Assembly: GCA_036675505.1 (NCBI GenBank) | Contig: JAKFEW010000154.1 | Location: forward strand, 30,614 to 94,613 | Length of the DNA stretch: 64,000 nucleotides | Origin: JAKFEW01 sp036675505 | GTDB lineage: Bacteria > Cyanobacteriota > Sericytochromatia > S15B-MN24 > JAQBPE01 | Reading direction: 5' to 3' | Part shown: piece after piece, positions 1 to 7,444 of the stretch | Numbering within the stretch: position 1 is the first letter of the stretch | Layout: each line of letters starts with the position of its first letter | Translations under genes and position numbers: made by a program | The notes under the pieces: model-generated | The model's database searches: none | Seen by the model: only the letters and a program-made list of their open reading frames with translations | Told to the model about the DNA's origin: nothing

Positions 1-2
1 GC

Positions 3-1169
3 GATCTCGTGCATGTCACCTGGCTGCCGCTCTACCACGATATGGGGCTGCTCGGCGGGCTGCTGATGCCGCTCTTCGCCGGCGTGCGCGTCGCGATGCT
101 CTCGCCGCAGTCGTTCTTGCTCGATCCCAAGCGCTGGCTCTGGGCGATCCACCGCCACCGCGGCGGCTGCTCGACCGCGCCGAACTTCGCCTACCAGCTC
201 ATCGCGACGCGCCTCGACGACCGCGAGCTCGCGGGCCTCGACCTCTCTTGTTGGCGCTTCGCCATGAACGGCGCCGAGCCGATCCATGCAGCCACCCTCG
301 AGGCCTTCGCCGCGCGCCTCGCGCCCTTCGGCTTCCGCCGCGAGGCGCTCATGCCGGTCTATGGCATGGCCGAGGTCGCCCTCGCGATCGCCTTCCACGA
401 TCCGATCAACCGGCCCATGCGCGTGGACCAGGTCGATGCCGGCGCCTTCGCCCTCGGCGAGGCGCGCGCCGCCAACCCCGTCACCGGCGCGCCGATCCGC
501 GCGCACGTCTCGGTGGGGCGGCCGCTGACCGGCTTCGAGGTGCGCATCGCCGACGACGCGGGCGAGCCGCTGCCCGAGCGGCGCATCGGCGAAATCCTGG
601 TGCAGGGCCCGTCGGTGATGGCCGGCTACCTCGGCGACCCCGCCGACACCGCCGCCGCGCTCGCAGGCGGCTGGCTGCACACCGGCGACCTCGGCTACCT
701 CGCCGAAGGCGACCTCTTCGTGGTGGGCCGCCGCAAGGATTTGATCGTGAAGGCCGGCCGCAACTGGACCCCGCAGGACCTCGAAAGGGCTTCAGAAGGC
801 GTCGCGGGCGTGCGCAAGGGCTGCGTGGCGGCCTTCGGCGTGCCGGATCCCGAGACCGGGACCGAGGCGGTGGTGGTGGTCGCCGAGACGCGCGAGCCCG
901 CCGAGCGCCACGCGGCGCTGGGCCGCGAGGTGATGCAACGTGTGTCCGACGAGGTGGGCCTCGCGCCCGACCGGGTGGCCCTGGTGCCGCCCGGCGCGAT
1001 CCCGAAGACCTCGAGCGGCAAGATCCAGCGCGGGCGCTGCCGGGATCAGTGGCTGATCGGCGGCCTCCAGAGCCCCACCGAGCCCGGGCTGCTCGGCCGC
1101 GCCGGCCTCTTCGGCCGGGCGATCGCCCACCGCGCGCGCCTTCCGTTGACCGGGTCCGGCGATGCCTGA
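3..1169 (+). CDS. Fatty acyl-AMP ligase (FAAL-like), 5' end outside window
   Basis: Adenylate-forming enzyme that would activate a fatty acid as acyl-AMP and pass it to an acyl carrier protein. The reading frame is open at the left edge, so the N-terminal part with the P-loop-like AMP motif is missing. Visible motifs are WLPLYHDMGL near the start, YGMAEVALAI (the family's YG.AE motif), GDLGY, GRRKDLIVKAGRN and the C-terminal lysine motif PKTSSGKIQRGR. The GRRKDLIV..GRN..PQDLE pattern is typical of FAAL rather than acyl-CoA synthetases. The next gene, an acyl carrier protein, overlaps it by 8 bases, which supports acyl-AMP to ACP transfer. A polyketide, lipopeptide or modified lipid product is an inference, since the upstream genes are not seen. 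Confidence 0.85.
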   Translation, partial: DLVHVTWLPLYHDMGLLGGLLMPLFAGVRVAMLSPQSFLLDPKRWLWAIHRHRGGCSTAPNFAYQLIATRLDDRELAGLDLSCWRFAMNGAEPIHAATLEAFAARLAPFGFRREALMPVYGMAEVALAIAFHDPINRPMRVDQVDAGAFALGEARAANPVTGAPIRAHVSVGRPLTGFEVRIADDAGEPLPERRIGEILVQGPSVMAGYLGDPADTAAALAGGWLHTGDLGYLAEGDLFVVGRRKDLIVKAGRNWTPQDLERASEGVAGVRKGCVAAFGVPDPETGTEAVVVVAETREPAERHAALGREVMQRVSDEVGLAPDRVALVPPGAIPKTSSGKIQRGRCRDQWLIGGLQSPTEPGLLGRAGLFGRAIAHRARLPLTGSGDA

Positions 1170-1443
1170 GCTCGCCACCGAACCCGAGCTGCTCGCGGCC
1201 CTGGCCGACGCGCTCACCGCCGCCGGCATCGACCTCGGCGGCCGTGTGCTACGGATGGAGACCACGCTGGATCGCGACGTGGGCCTCGACTCGTTCCAGC
1301 TGATGCAGGTGGCACGCCACCTGGAGCGCCGCTACGAGTTCGCGTTCTCGGTGGCGGACTGGGTGCTGACGCAGGACGCGGCGGACGCGCCGGACTGGAC
1401 GGCGGGCTCGCTGGTGCGGTTCATGACGTTGCCGTCGACCTGA
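1162..1443 (+). CDS. Acyl carrier protein
   Basis: A 93-residue stand-alone acyl carrier protein. The phosphopantetheine attachment serine lies in DVGLDSFQLMQ, the family's (L)DS motif, followed by the amphipathic helix VARHLERRYEF. It starts inside the last codons of the fatty acyl-AMP ligase gene, so the two are translationally coupled and the ligase probably loads this carrier. The C-terminus (ADWVLTQDAADAP) is ordinary for type II carriers. It converges on the Sat-CysC gene with a gap of about 20 bases that shows no hairpin. No ketosynthase or condensation domain is visible, so what receives the acyl group is unknown. Confidence 0.85.
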   Translation: MPELATEPELLAALADALTAAGIDLGGRVLRMETTLDRDVGLDSFQLMQVARHLERRYEFAFSVADWVLTQDAADAPDWTAGSLVRFMTLPST

Positions 1444-1465
1444 CACCGAGCGACGGGCGAATCTT

Positions 1466-3157
1466 TCAGACCCCGATCAGCGCAAGCAGGCGGTCGACGC
1501 AGGCCTGGACGTCCTCGAGGTCCGTGCGGAGCTCGAGGTCCGGCGCATCGGGCGGCTCGTACGGCGCGTCGACGCCCGCGAGGCCTGTCGTTTCACCCGT
1601 GAAGGCCCGTCGGTAGAGGCCTTTCGGATCGCGGTTCGCGCAAACCTCGATCGGGCAATTGACGTACACCACGACGATTTCCGTCGCGAAGCGGCAGGCC
1701 GCGACGCGCCCCTCGGCGAAAGGGGCGATCGTCGCCACGATTGCGTCGATGCCGTTGCGGTTGAGCACGCCGGCCACGAAGCCCACGCGTCGCGTGTCCG
1801 CGACGCTGTCTGCCTTCGAGGCGCCGAAGTCCGTGGTCAGCGCGCCCTGGACCTCATCGTCATCCAACACCTCGACCTGGCGGCCGCGGGCGCGCATCGC
1901 GTCGGCCAGCGCGCGGGCAATGGTCGACTTGCCGGCGGCCGGGAGGCCCGTGAGCCAGATCGTGCGAGCGATGGGCGCCTCCGGTGGAGGCTCGACCGTC
2001 GCGGCCGGCGTGTGCGTCGCGCCGGGCTCACGCAGGGCGGCGACGAGCACCGCCGCGACCTCCGGGCGGGTGATTTCGGGCGGCGGCAGGTGGCCGTCAC
2101 TCAGAAGTTCTCGCACCTTGGCGGCCGACGGCGAGAGGCGCGAAGAAAGCGGGTGTGGACAGGTCTTGGTACTCGCGGCCGTGCCGCAATCGCGGCAGTA
2201 GAAGCTCGCCTCGAAGCGCAGCACCGTCACGCCGAGCTCGGCGGCCAGGGCATCGGTGAGTGGGTGGTCGCACGCAACGCCATTTCCGCGGTCTCCAAGG
2301 GCATGATCGGGTCCGACCACGACGTGCGTGCAGCCGTAATTGCGCCGGACGAGCGCATGGAACAGCGCTTCGCGCGGTCCCGCGTGGCGAGCGCCCGCTG
2401 GAAGCGCTGCGAGGATCACGCGATTCGGCGGGAAATAGGCAGCGATCAGGCGCTCGTACCCGCGCATCCTCACCGCGGCCGGTACCCCGGTTTCGGTCCC
2501 GCCGACGAGCGGGTGCAGCAACAAGCCGTCGACCAGCTCCAGGGCGACCTTTTGAAGGTATTCTTCGGCCCGGTCGATCAGGTCGCTGGGCTGGCAGCCG
2601 GCGACGGCCCGCCAGCCGCGCGCGACGATCTCGGCGCGCACCTCGGCCGGCGGGAGGTGCTGGGCCGGGCAGGGCTTCGGCGCCCGGCCGTAGTACCGGA
2701 TGGGCCCCGCCACGTTCCAGCCTGGCCGCGCGGCGATCGCCGCCACGCCGGGATGCGCCGCGTCGTCGGTACCGAAGAGCTGGCGCGCTTCGGCCGCACG
2801 GTCGAGCCGGTACGCCTCTTGCACCTCGATCTCGCCATGGGCGGTGCCGTCGGGTCCGACCAGCAGGGCGCGGCCGGCGTCCTTCGCCGCGAGCGCTGCA
2901 GCTTCGTCGGCAGCCAAGGTGATCGGCAGCGGCCAGAGGCGGCCATCGGCCAGCCGCATCCGCTCACAGACGCTCGCGTGGTCGGCTGCGCCCATGAAGC
3001 CTTCCAGCGGGCTGAAGGCGCCGACGCCGATCAATGCGAGGTCGGCGAGCGTCGCAGCGTCGATGGTCAGCCGCGGCCACGCGCCCGCGGCGGCCTCCGC
3101 GGCGGCGACCTCGGAAGCGCTGACCAAACGATCGACGAGGGGCGGAAGGGGTGGCAT
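1466..3157 (-). CDS. Sulfate adenylyltransferase / APS kinase fusion with degenerate sulfurylase site
   Basis: 563 residues: PUA-like and ATP sulfurylase domains (about 1-390), then an APS kinase domain (about 400-563) with Walker A GLPAAGKST at 404-412 and conserved RDPKGLY and GVDAPYEPP. The sulfurylase part keeps FSPLEGFMG, the AGPREA block and NYGCTH. However, the nucleotide-binding motif that is normally QTRNPLHRAHEY reads QPSDLIDRAEEY (189-200), so both catalytic histidines and the Arg-Asn pair are replaced. In the kinase half LDGD..R reads LDDDEVQ and the usual DR..N.RR reads DSVADTRR. The protein therefore probably cannot make APS and may be a kinase with a scaffold or sensor domain. 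A sulfotransferase, a user of PAPS, lies 8 kb away. I chose the ATG at 3157 because homology begins there; the frame stays open upstream without homology. Confidence 0.85.
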   Translation of the reverse strand: MPPLPPLVDRLVSASEVAAAEAAAGAWPRLTIDAATLADLALIGVGAFSPLEGFMGAADHASVCERMRLADGRLWPLPITLAADEAAALAAKDAGRALLVGPDGTAHGEIEVQEAYRLDRAAEARQLFGTDDAAHPGVAAIAARPGWNVAGPIRYYGRAPKPCPAQHLPPAEVRAEIVARGWRAVAGCQPSDLIDRAEEYLQKVALELVDGLLLHPLVGGTETGVPAAVRMRGYERLIAAYFPPNRVILAALPAGARHAGPREALFHALVRRNYGCTHVVVGPDHALGDRGNGVACDHPLTDALAAELGVTVLRFEASFYCRDCGTAASTKTCPHPLSSRLSPSAAKVRELLSDGHLPPPEITRPEVAAVLVAALREPGATHTPAATVEPPPEAPIARTIWLTGLPAAGKSTIARALADAMRARGRQVEVLDDDEVQGALTTDFGASKADSVADTRRVGFVAGVLNRNGIDAIVATIAPFAEGRVAACRFATEIVVVYVNCPIEVCANRDPKGLYRRAFTGETTGLAGVDAPYEPPDAPDLELRTDLEDVQACVDRLLALIGV

Positions 3158-3191
3158 GGCGAAGGTCCGTGGCGGGCTCACGCGGGGCGGG

Positions 3192-3197
3192 TAGAAT
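3192..3197 (+). promoter_or_regulatory. -10 element (TAGAAT) of the ferritin-like gene
   Basis: TAGAAT preceded by GGCGGG, about 54 bases upstream of the ATG at 3251. The -35 region is not recognisable. It fits the GG-TATAAT-like pattern seen before many genes in this window. Confidence 0.4.
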
Positions 3198-3250
3198 TCG
3201 CTCGGCCCTTGTACCCCACCCCAAACAGCTCGCCACGCCGGGTCCCGCCC

Positions 3251-4081
3251 ATGCCCCTCATCGCCGCGCCCCCCGCCACGCTGCCCCCGCTGCTCGCCCG
3301 GCTGTCCGACCAGGCCGAGGCCGCGGCCGCCGCGGCCACTTCGCTGCTGCCCGACGGGCGCGACCCGATCCCCGAGGCGCAGCGCGCGGCCTGGCGTCGC
3401 GTCCTGAATGGCTTCGCCAAGAGCGAGGGCTTCGAGGAGTGGGTGATGGCGCCGACCGCCAGCGGCCTGGCCGCGGCGGGCTTCGGGGATCCTGAGGTGC
3501 TGCGCTTCTTCAGGCTCCAGGGCGAGGATGAGCTGCGCCACGAGCGCCTGTTCAGGAGCTACCTGGCGACCCAGTTCGGCGACGCGGTGCCCGAGACGAC
3601 GGTGGCCCACCGCCTGGTCTACGACGGCTTCATGAAGGCCCTGGTCACGCGCAGCGCGCGCCAGCCGCTCAGGCTGCTGCTGCCGCTGCTGGTCTTCGAG
3701 AAGACGGGTACGCTCTACCTGCGCCGCCTGCTCGCGGGCGCCGGGCAGGACCTGCCTCGCCTGCACGCGCTCGTCCAGGCGATCTTCCGCGACGAGGCCC
3801 GCCACGTCGCGGGCGTGGGGGCGACCTGCCGCGCGCTGGTCGCGATCGCGCCGCCCGGCCGTGTCGAGCGCGCCGCGCTGCGCGGCATCTGCCGGATCGT
3901 GATCATGGACATGGACCGCAAGGCCTGGTGGAAGCCGGGCCTCGCGGCGCATATGCAAGCGCTGGGCGTCGACGCCGACGCCATGAACGCGGACAACGAG
4001 CGCGTCTACGCGGAGGTTTGCACGCTGATCGATGGCCGCGGCCGGGACGACGCCGATGAGCATCGATACGCTGCTGTTTGA
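3251..4081 (+). CDS. Ferritin-like diiron protein
   Basis: 276-residue helical protein with the ligand pattern of a ferritin-like diiron carboxylate site. The sequence shows two ExxH pairs, EDELRHERLF in the first half and RDEARHVAG in the second, with an intervening glutamate in LVFEKTGTLYLRR. Such proteins include oxygenases (AurF/CmlI-like, desaturase-like) and iron-storage types, and the specific reaction cannot be read from sequence. It begins a pair with the HAD phosphatase, whose start lies within its last codons. No convincing ribosome-binding site precedes the ATG at 3251, but homology-like sequence begins close to it. A second, unrelated-looking ferritin-like protein is at 18289-19131. 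Confidence 0.7.
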   Translation: MPLIAAPPATLPPLLARLSDQAEAAAAAATSLLPDGRDPIPEAQRAAWRRVLNGFAKSEGFEEWVMAPTASGLAAAGFGDPEVLRFFRLQGEDELRHERLFRSYLATQFGDAVPETTVAHRLVYDGFMKALVTRSARQPLRLLLPLLVFEKTGTLYLRRLLAGAGQDLPRLHALVQAIFRDEARHVAGVGATCRALVAIAPPGRVERAALRGICRIVIMDMDRKAWWKPGLAAHMQALGVDADAMNADNERVYAEVCTLIDGRGRDDADEHRYAAV

Positions 4082-4784
4082 CCTCGACGGCACGCTCGTC
4101 GACCAGTTCAAGCCAGGCTCCTCGCTGCAGTTCACGTGGCTCGTGGTGCGCCGCTTCGCGGGCCTCGCGCCCCCGCGCACGATCGTTCGCGCGGGCAAGG
4201 CCGCCGTGGAAGCCCTGCAGCACCACCGCAGCGCCAGGCCGAACTTCGACGTGATGGTGGATACCTTCGCGCGCGAAGCCGGCTGCGACCCCGCCGAGGT
4301 CGCGGCCCGTGTCCGCCGCCTCGCTGAAGACGACTTCCGGGCGATGGGCTGGCGGTTCGGGCCGGTGGCGGGCGCCCGCCGGGCGATCGATCGCGCGCAG
4401 GCGTTGGGCTTCCGGCTCGTGCTCGCGACCAACCCGACCGTGCCGCTCGCCATGACGCGCCACCGCCTCGCCTGGGCCGGGCTCGCCGACGTCGATTGGG
4501 CCTTCCTGACCCACCCGGAGGCGATGACGCGGACGAAGCCGAGCGTCGAGTACTACGAGGAGCTCCTCGCAAAGCTCGGCTGCGGCCCCGAGCGCTGCCT
4601 GATGATCGGCAACGATCCCCGCAAGGACATCCCCGCAATGGATTTCGGCATCCGCACCTTCATCCTCGATCGCCCGCGACCACGGTCGGAGAAGGCCGCA
4701 CTGCGCCGCCGGGCGCCGGACGACTTCGGGACGTTCGCCGATCTCGAGCGCCTCTGCGCGGAGCTTGCGGGCGCAGTGGTATAG
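4056..4784 (+). CDS. HAD-superfamily hydrolase
   Basis: 242-residue phosphatase-type HAD protein. Motif I is LLFDLDGTLVD (nucleophile and acid/base aspartates), motif II is LATNPTV, motif III the lysine in TRTKPSVEYY, and motif IV IGNDPRKDIPAM. The helical cap lies between motifs I and II. The substrate is unknown. The ATG at 4056 is preferred because the sequence then begins MSIDTLLFDLDG, at the normal distance from motif I; an in-frame ATG at 4032 would add eight residues. It overlaps the end of the ferritin-like gene by 26 bases, implying co-transcription. Its stop codon lies inside the first of three repeated AT-rich operator-like sites. Confidence 0.85.
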   Translation: MSIDTLLFDLDGTLVDQFKPGSSLQFTWLVVRRFAGLAPPRTIVRAGKAAVEALQHHRSARPNFDVMVDTFAREAGCDPAEVAARVRRLAEDDFRAMGWRFGPVAGARRAIDRAQALGFRLVLATNPTVPLAMTRHRLAWAGLADVDWAFLTHPEAMTRTKPSVEYYEELLAKLGCGPERCLMIGNDPRKDIPAMDFGIRTFILDRPRPRSEKAALRRRAPDDFGTFADLERLCAELAGAVV

Positions 4785-4793
4785 ATTAGACTA
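4777..4793. promoter_or_regulatory. Putative PadR operator, copy 1 (divergent copy)
   Basis: TGGTATAGATTAGACTA; its reverse complement matches the copy at 4805-4821 at 13 of 17 positions. It overlaps the HAD stop codon and is spaced about 28 bases centre to centre from copy 2. Confidence 0.5.
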
Positions 4794-4804
4794 TCCAGGT
4801 GGTG

Positions 4805-4821
4805 TAGTTTAAATTATACTA
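4805..4821. promoter_or_regulatory. Putative PadR operator, copy 2, overlapping a -10 element
   Basis: TAGTTTAAATTATACTA is an imperfect palindrome with TAGT/ACTA ends, very AT-rich for this genome. It contains TATACT at 4815-4820, a plausible -10 for the Cdd1-PadR operon, so binding would block RNA polymerase. It shares 14 of 17 positions with the copy at 5758-5774. Confidence 0.6.
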
Positions 4822-4859
4822 GCTGGGCACCCGCCCTACGACCTGCCAGGTAACAACCC

Positions 4860-5150
4860 ATGACCGACTCTCGCCGCCTCCGCGACCTTGCCGGCATCGG
4901 CAAGGCCATGCTCGAAGATTTCGACAGGCTCGGCATCTCGTCCGTCGACCAGCTCGCCACCCAGGACGGTGACGAGCTCTACGCCCGCATCTCCGCGCTC
5001 GACGGCGTCCGCCATGACCCCTGCGTCCTCGACACCTATCGCTGCGCGATCGCCCAGGCCCGCGATCCGAACCTGCCGCCCGAGCAGCGCAACTGGTGGT
5101 GGTGGAGCCGCCAGCGCAAGGCGGAGGCGACCCGTGGCGCGAAGCGCTGA
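4860..5150 (+). CDS. Cdd1-type helix-hairpin-helix protein
   Basis: 96-residue protein of the Cdd1 ('pathogenicity locus') family. It has LRDLAGIGKAMLEDFDRLGI, a helix-hairpin-helix element at residues about 7-26, then DGDELYARISALDG and the family's conserved cysteine block CVLDTYRCAIAQA. The C-terminus is tryptophan-rich and basic (NWWWWSRQRKAEA). Members are presumed nucleic-acid or protein binders, but no biochemical role is established to my knowledge. The PadR start codon lies inside its last codons (17-base overlap), so the two form an operon controlled from the AT-rich operator region just upstream. Confidence 0.75.
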   Translation: MTDSRRLRDLAGIGKAMLEDFDRLGISSVDQLATQDGDELYARISALDGVRHDPCVLDTYRCAIAQARDPNLPPEQRNWWWWSRQRKAEATRGAKR

Positions 5151-5760
5151 GATCACGACGCCGGACCTCGTCGTCCTGGCCCTGCTCGCCGAACGCCCGC
5201 GCCACGGCTACGACGTGTTCGCCGAGCTCGAGCGCCGCGACGTCCGGGACTGGGCGGCGATCTCGAAGCCCCAAGTGTATTACTCGTTGCGCAAGCTGGC
5301 CGAGCGCGGCCTGATCGAGCCCGGCGAAGGCCCGGCCGGCTCCGGCCCCGAGCGCCAGACCTGGCGGCTGCGAGACGCCGGGCGGCGGGCGCTCGCGGCC
5401 GGCCTCGATCGCGACGACTGGGCCTGCCACCGCCAGCCGCCGCCCTTCGTCACCTGGCTCGCGCTGTCACCCCACGCCGCGCCTGGCGCCGCAGGTCGGG
5501 TGGTTGCGTGCCGCCGCGAGTTCCTGCTCGTCGAGGTCGCGCGAGAGCGTGCAACGGCGGCCGACCTCGCGAGGGCCAGCGACAGCCCGGGCGTCCGCGC
5601 GGCGCGTCTGATGGTCTCGCTCACGGTCCGACAGTTCGAGCTGGAGCTGACCTGGCTCGAGGAGGTCGAGGCAGCGCTCGCCCCCATTCCTCCCGTCCCG
5701 CCGCCAGCTTCCGAGCCCCCTCGCGAAAGCGCGGTCCGTCGGGTTCGCCCTGCCATCTAG
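5134..5760 (+). CDS. PadR-family transcriptional regulator
   Basis: 208-residue regulator with an N-terminal winged helix: LVVLALLAERPRHGYDVFAEL and VYYSLRKLAERGLIE are the hallmark PadR segments (residues about 12-65). A C-terminal helical effector/dimer domain ends in a proline-rich tail. The GTG at 5134 gives the usual short lead before the LALL..RP.HGY block. It is translationally coupled to the Cdd1 gene. Its stop codon forms the first three bases of operator copy 3, and two more copies sit before the Cdd1 gene. Autoregulation plus control of the following radical SAM gene is the simplest reading. The inducing ligand is unknown. Confidence 0.9.
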   Translation: MARSAEITTPDLVVLALLAERPRHGYDVFAELERRDVRDWAAISKPQVYYSLRKLAERGLIEPGEGPAGSGPERQTWRLRDAGRRALAAGLDRDDWACHRQPPPFVTWLALSPHAAPGAAGRVVACRREFLLVEVARERATAADLARASDSPGVRAARLMVSLTVRQFELELTWLEEVEAALAPIPPVPPPASEPPRESAVRRVRPAI

Positions 5761-5774
5761 TCTAAATTAGCCTA
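5758..5774. promoter_or_regulatory. Putative PadR operator, copy 3, upstream of the radical SAM gene
   Basis: TAGTCTAAATTAGCCTA matches copy 2 (4805-4821) at 14 of 17 positions. It starts at the PadR stop codon and lies 54 bases before the radical SAM ATG. TAAATT inside it could be the -10 element. Confidence 0.6.
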
Positions 5775-5828
5775 CGGGAGCCGACAACCCGACCGGGCAT
5801 ACAGAGAACCCCGCCCCGAGGAGCCGCC

Positions 5829-7013
5829 ATGTCCCAGGCCAACACCTATCGCCGGACGACGTACGCCGTCTGGGAGATCACGCTCAAGTGCAACCTCAAA
5901 TGCACCACCTGCGGCTCGCGCGCCGGCGAGGCCCGGGCGGCCGAGCTGTCCACGGACGAGGCGCTCGACCTGGTCCGCCAGATGGCCGAGGTCGGCATCG
6001 ACGAGGTGACCCTGATCGGCGGCGAGGCCTACCTGCGAGCCGATTGGCCCCAGATCGTCCGCGCCATTCGTGCGCACGGGATGGCCTGCACGATGACGAC
6101 CGGCGGGCTCGGCGTCTCGGCCCACATGGCGGCCAAGATGGCGGAGGCAGGGGTCGGCTCGGTATCCGTCTCGGTCGACGGCCTCGAGGCGTCGCACGAC
6201 AAGCAGCGGGGCGTGGCGGGCTCCTGGCGCGCGGCCTTCAACGCGATCGCCAACCTGCGCGCCGCCGGCGTGCCGGCCTCGGCGAACACCCAGATCAACG
6301 CGCTCTCGATGAGCGAGCTGCCCGCGCTCTACGAGCTGCTGCGCGAGGCGGGCATCCACGCGTGGCAAGTCCAGCTCACCGTGCCGATGGGCCGGGCGGC
6401 CGACAACGCCCACCTGCTGCTCCAGCCCTACGAGCTCCTGGACCTCTTCCCTGTCCTCGCCGCGCTCGCTGAACGCGGCCGCGCCGAAGGCATCATGATG
6501 ATGCCGGGCAACAACGTCGGCTACTACGGCCCCTACGACACCGTGCTCAAGGGCCACGGCCAGCCCGGGCTCACCTGGGACGGCTGCCAGGCGGGCATCA
6601 GCACGCTCGGCATCGAGGCCGATGGCGCGATCAAGGGCTGCCCGTCGCTGCCGACCGGCCCTTACACCGGCGCCAACATCCGCGACATGCGGCTCGCCGA
6701 CATCGTCACCCAGACCGAGCCGCTCACCATGAACCGCGTCGCCTACGAGGACCCTGCCCGCGCGACCGAGCACCTCTGGGGCTACTGCGCCGGCTGCTAC
6801 TACGCCGACATCTGCCGCGGCGGCTGCAGCTGGACCGCCCATGTGTTCTTCGGGAAGCGCGGCAACAACCCGTATTGCCACCACCGCGCGCTGGAGTTCG
6901 CCTCCCAGGGGCTCCGTGAGCGCCTCGTCCAGGCGGAGGCCGCGCCGGGCGAGCCCTTCGACCATGGGCGCTTCGACATCGTCGTCGAGCAGCTGCCGGC
7001 GCAAGTCACCTGA
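5829..7013 (+). CDS. Radical SAM/SPASM-domain protein, candidate peptide maturase
   Basis: 394 residues. The radical SAM [4Fe-4S] motif is CNLKCTTC at about residues 23-30, followed by the TLIGGEAYLR strand. The SPASM-type auxiliary cluster region has KGCPS, then CAGCYYADICRGGC and a late cysteine in NPYCHHR. This architecture is shared by ribosomal-peptide maturases (PqqE, AnSME, mycofactocin MftC types), whose enzymes modify peptide side chains in the cytoplasm. It carries its own operator-bearing upstream region next to the PadR gene. Only 19 bases separate its stop from the converging stop of a small QPVYGAP-repeat protein, a possible substrate. The precise subfamily was not identified; an enzyme acting on a non-peptide substrate cannot be excluded. 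Confidence 0.85.
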   Translation: MSQANTYRRTTYAVWEITLKCNLKCTTCGSRAGEARAAELSTDEALDLVRQMAEVGIDEVTLIGGEAYLRADWPQIVRAIRAHGMACTMTTGGLGVSAHMAAKMAEAGVGSVSVSVDGLEASHDKQRGVAGSWRAAFNAIANLRAAGVPASANTQINALSMSELPALYELLREAGIHAWQVQLTVPMGRAADNAHLLLQPYELLDLFPVLAALAERGRAEGIMMMPGNNVGYYGPYDTVLKGHGQPGLTWDGCQAGISTLGIEADGAIKGCPSLPTGPYTGANIRDMRLADIVTQTEPLTMNRVAYEDPARATEHLWGYCAGCYYADICRGGCSWTAHVFFGKRGNNPYCHHRALEFASQGLRERLVQAEAAPGEPFDHGRFDIVVEQLPAQVT

Positions 7014-7032
7014 GCAGGTGCCTGTTCGTCGC

Positions 7033-7356
7033 TCAGGGCGGTGGGGGCTGATCCGAGGGCGGCATGGGTGCACCGTAGACGGGCTGTGGGGCCGGCGGCG
7101 TGGGGCTGGCGGCGGGTGAAGGCGTGGGCGAAGTGGGCGCGGTCGGGGTCGGCTGGCCGGGCGCCCCGTACACGGGCTGCGCAGCCGGCGGCGAGCAAGA
7201 TGCCGCCAGGGCCAAGACAATTGCGCCGCCGGCGATCCGCGTCAGCGCCGTCCCACCCGCGTCGGCGATCGGCGCCAGCGTCGCTGCGCAGAACGGACAG
7301 GCCGCGTCCGCCGTGCGGACCGGGCGCGAGCAAGTGGGGCACGGGCGAAGGCGCAT
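7033..7356 (-). CDS. Small zinc-ribbon, lipobox and QPVYGAP-repeat protein
   Basis: 107 residues. The N-terminus has two CPxC knuckles (CPTC and CPFC, about residues 6-25), a zinc-ribbon pattern. A hydrophobic stretch (TRIAGGAIVLALAASC) follows, ending in a lipobox-like cysteine near residue 50. The rest is Pro/Thr/Ala-rich with two copies of QPVYGAP and ends in PPPP. A cytoplasmic zinc ribbon in front of a lipoprotein-like anchor is unusual. The tail-to-tail position with the radical SAM gene and the repeated tyrosine-glycine motif suggest it could be that enzyme's peptide substrate; this is inference. The ATG at 7356 starts exactly at the ribbon. Confidence 0.65.
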   Translation of the reverse strand: MRLRPCPTCSRPVRTADAACPFCAATLAPIADAGGTALTRIAGGAIVLALAASCSPPAAQPVYGAPGQPTPTAPTSPTPSPAASPTPPAPQPVYGAPMPPSDQPPPP

Positions 7357-7399
7357 CGATCCAGACCTCACAGCCAGAAGTTGGGGCAGGTCTCGCGAG

Positions 7400-7405
7400 T
7401 ATACT
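7400..7405 (+). promoter_or_regulatory. -10 element (TATACT) of the histidine-rich membrane protein gene
   Basis: TATACT about 40 bases upstream of the ATG at 7445, in otherwise GC-rich sequence. No clear -35 element. Confidence 0.35.
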
Positions 7406-7444
7406 TCCCGGGGGCCCGGCCAGCAACCCGGGCGCCCCGGGTAC

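Noticed and set aside
1249..3157. Long open frames antisense to many genes (for example 3157-4453 minus, 2012-3250 plus)
   Set aside because: GC-rich DNA keeps several frames open; these have arginine/alanine-rich, motif-free translations and lie opposite genes with clear families.
4777..5774. AT-rich repeats as attachment sites of an integrated element
   Set aside because: There is no integrase or tRNA nearby, the copies are imperfect palindromes placed at promoters, and a PadR gene lies between them.
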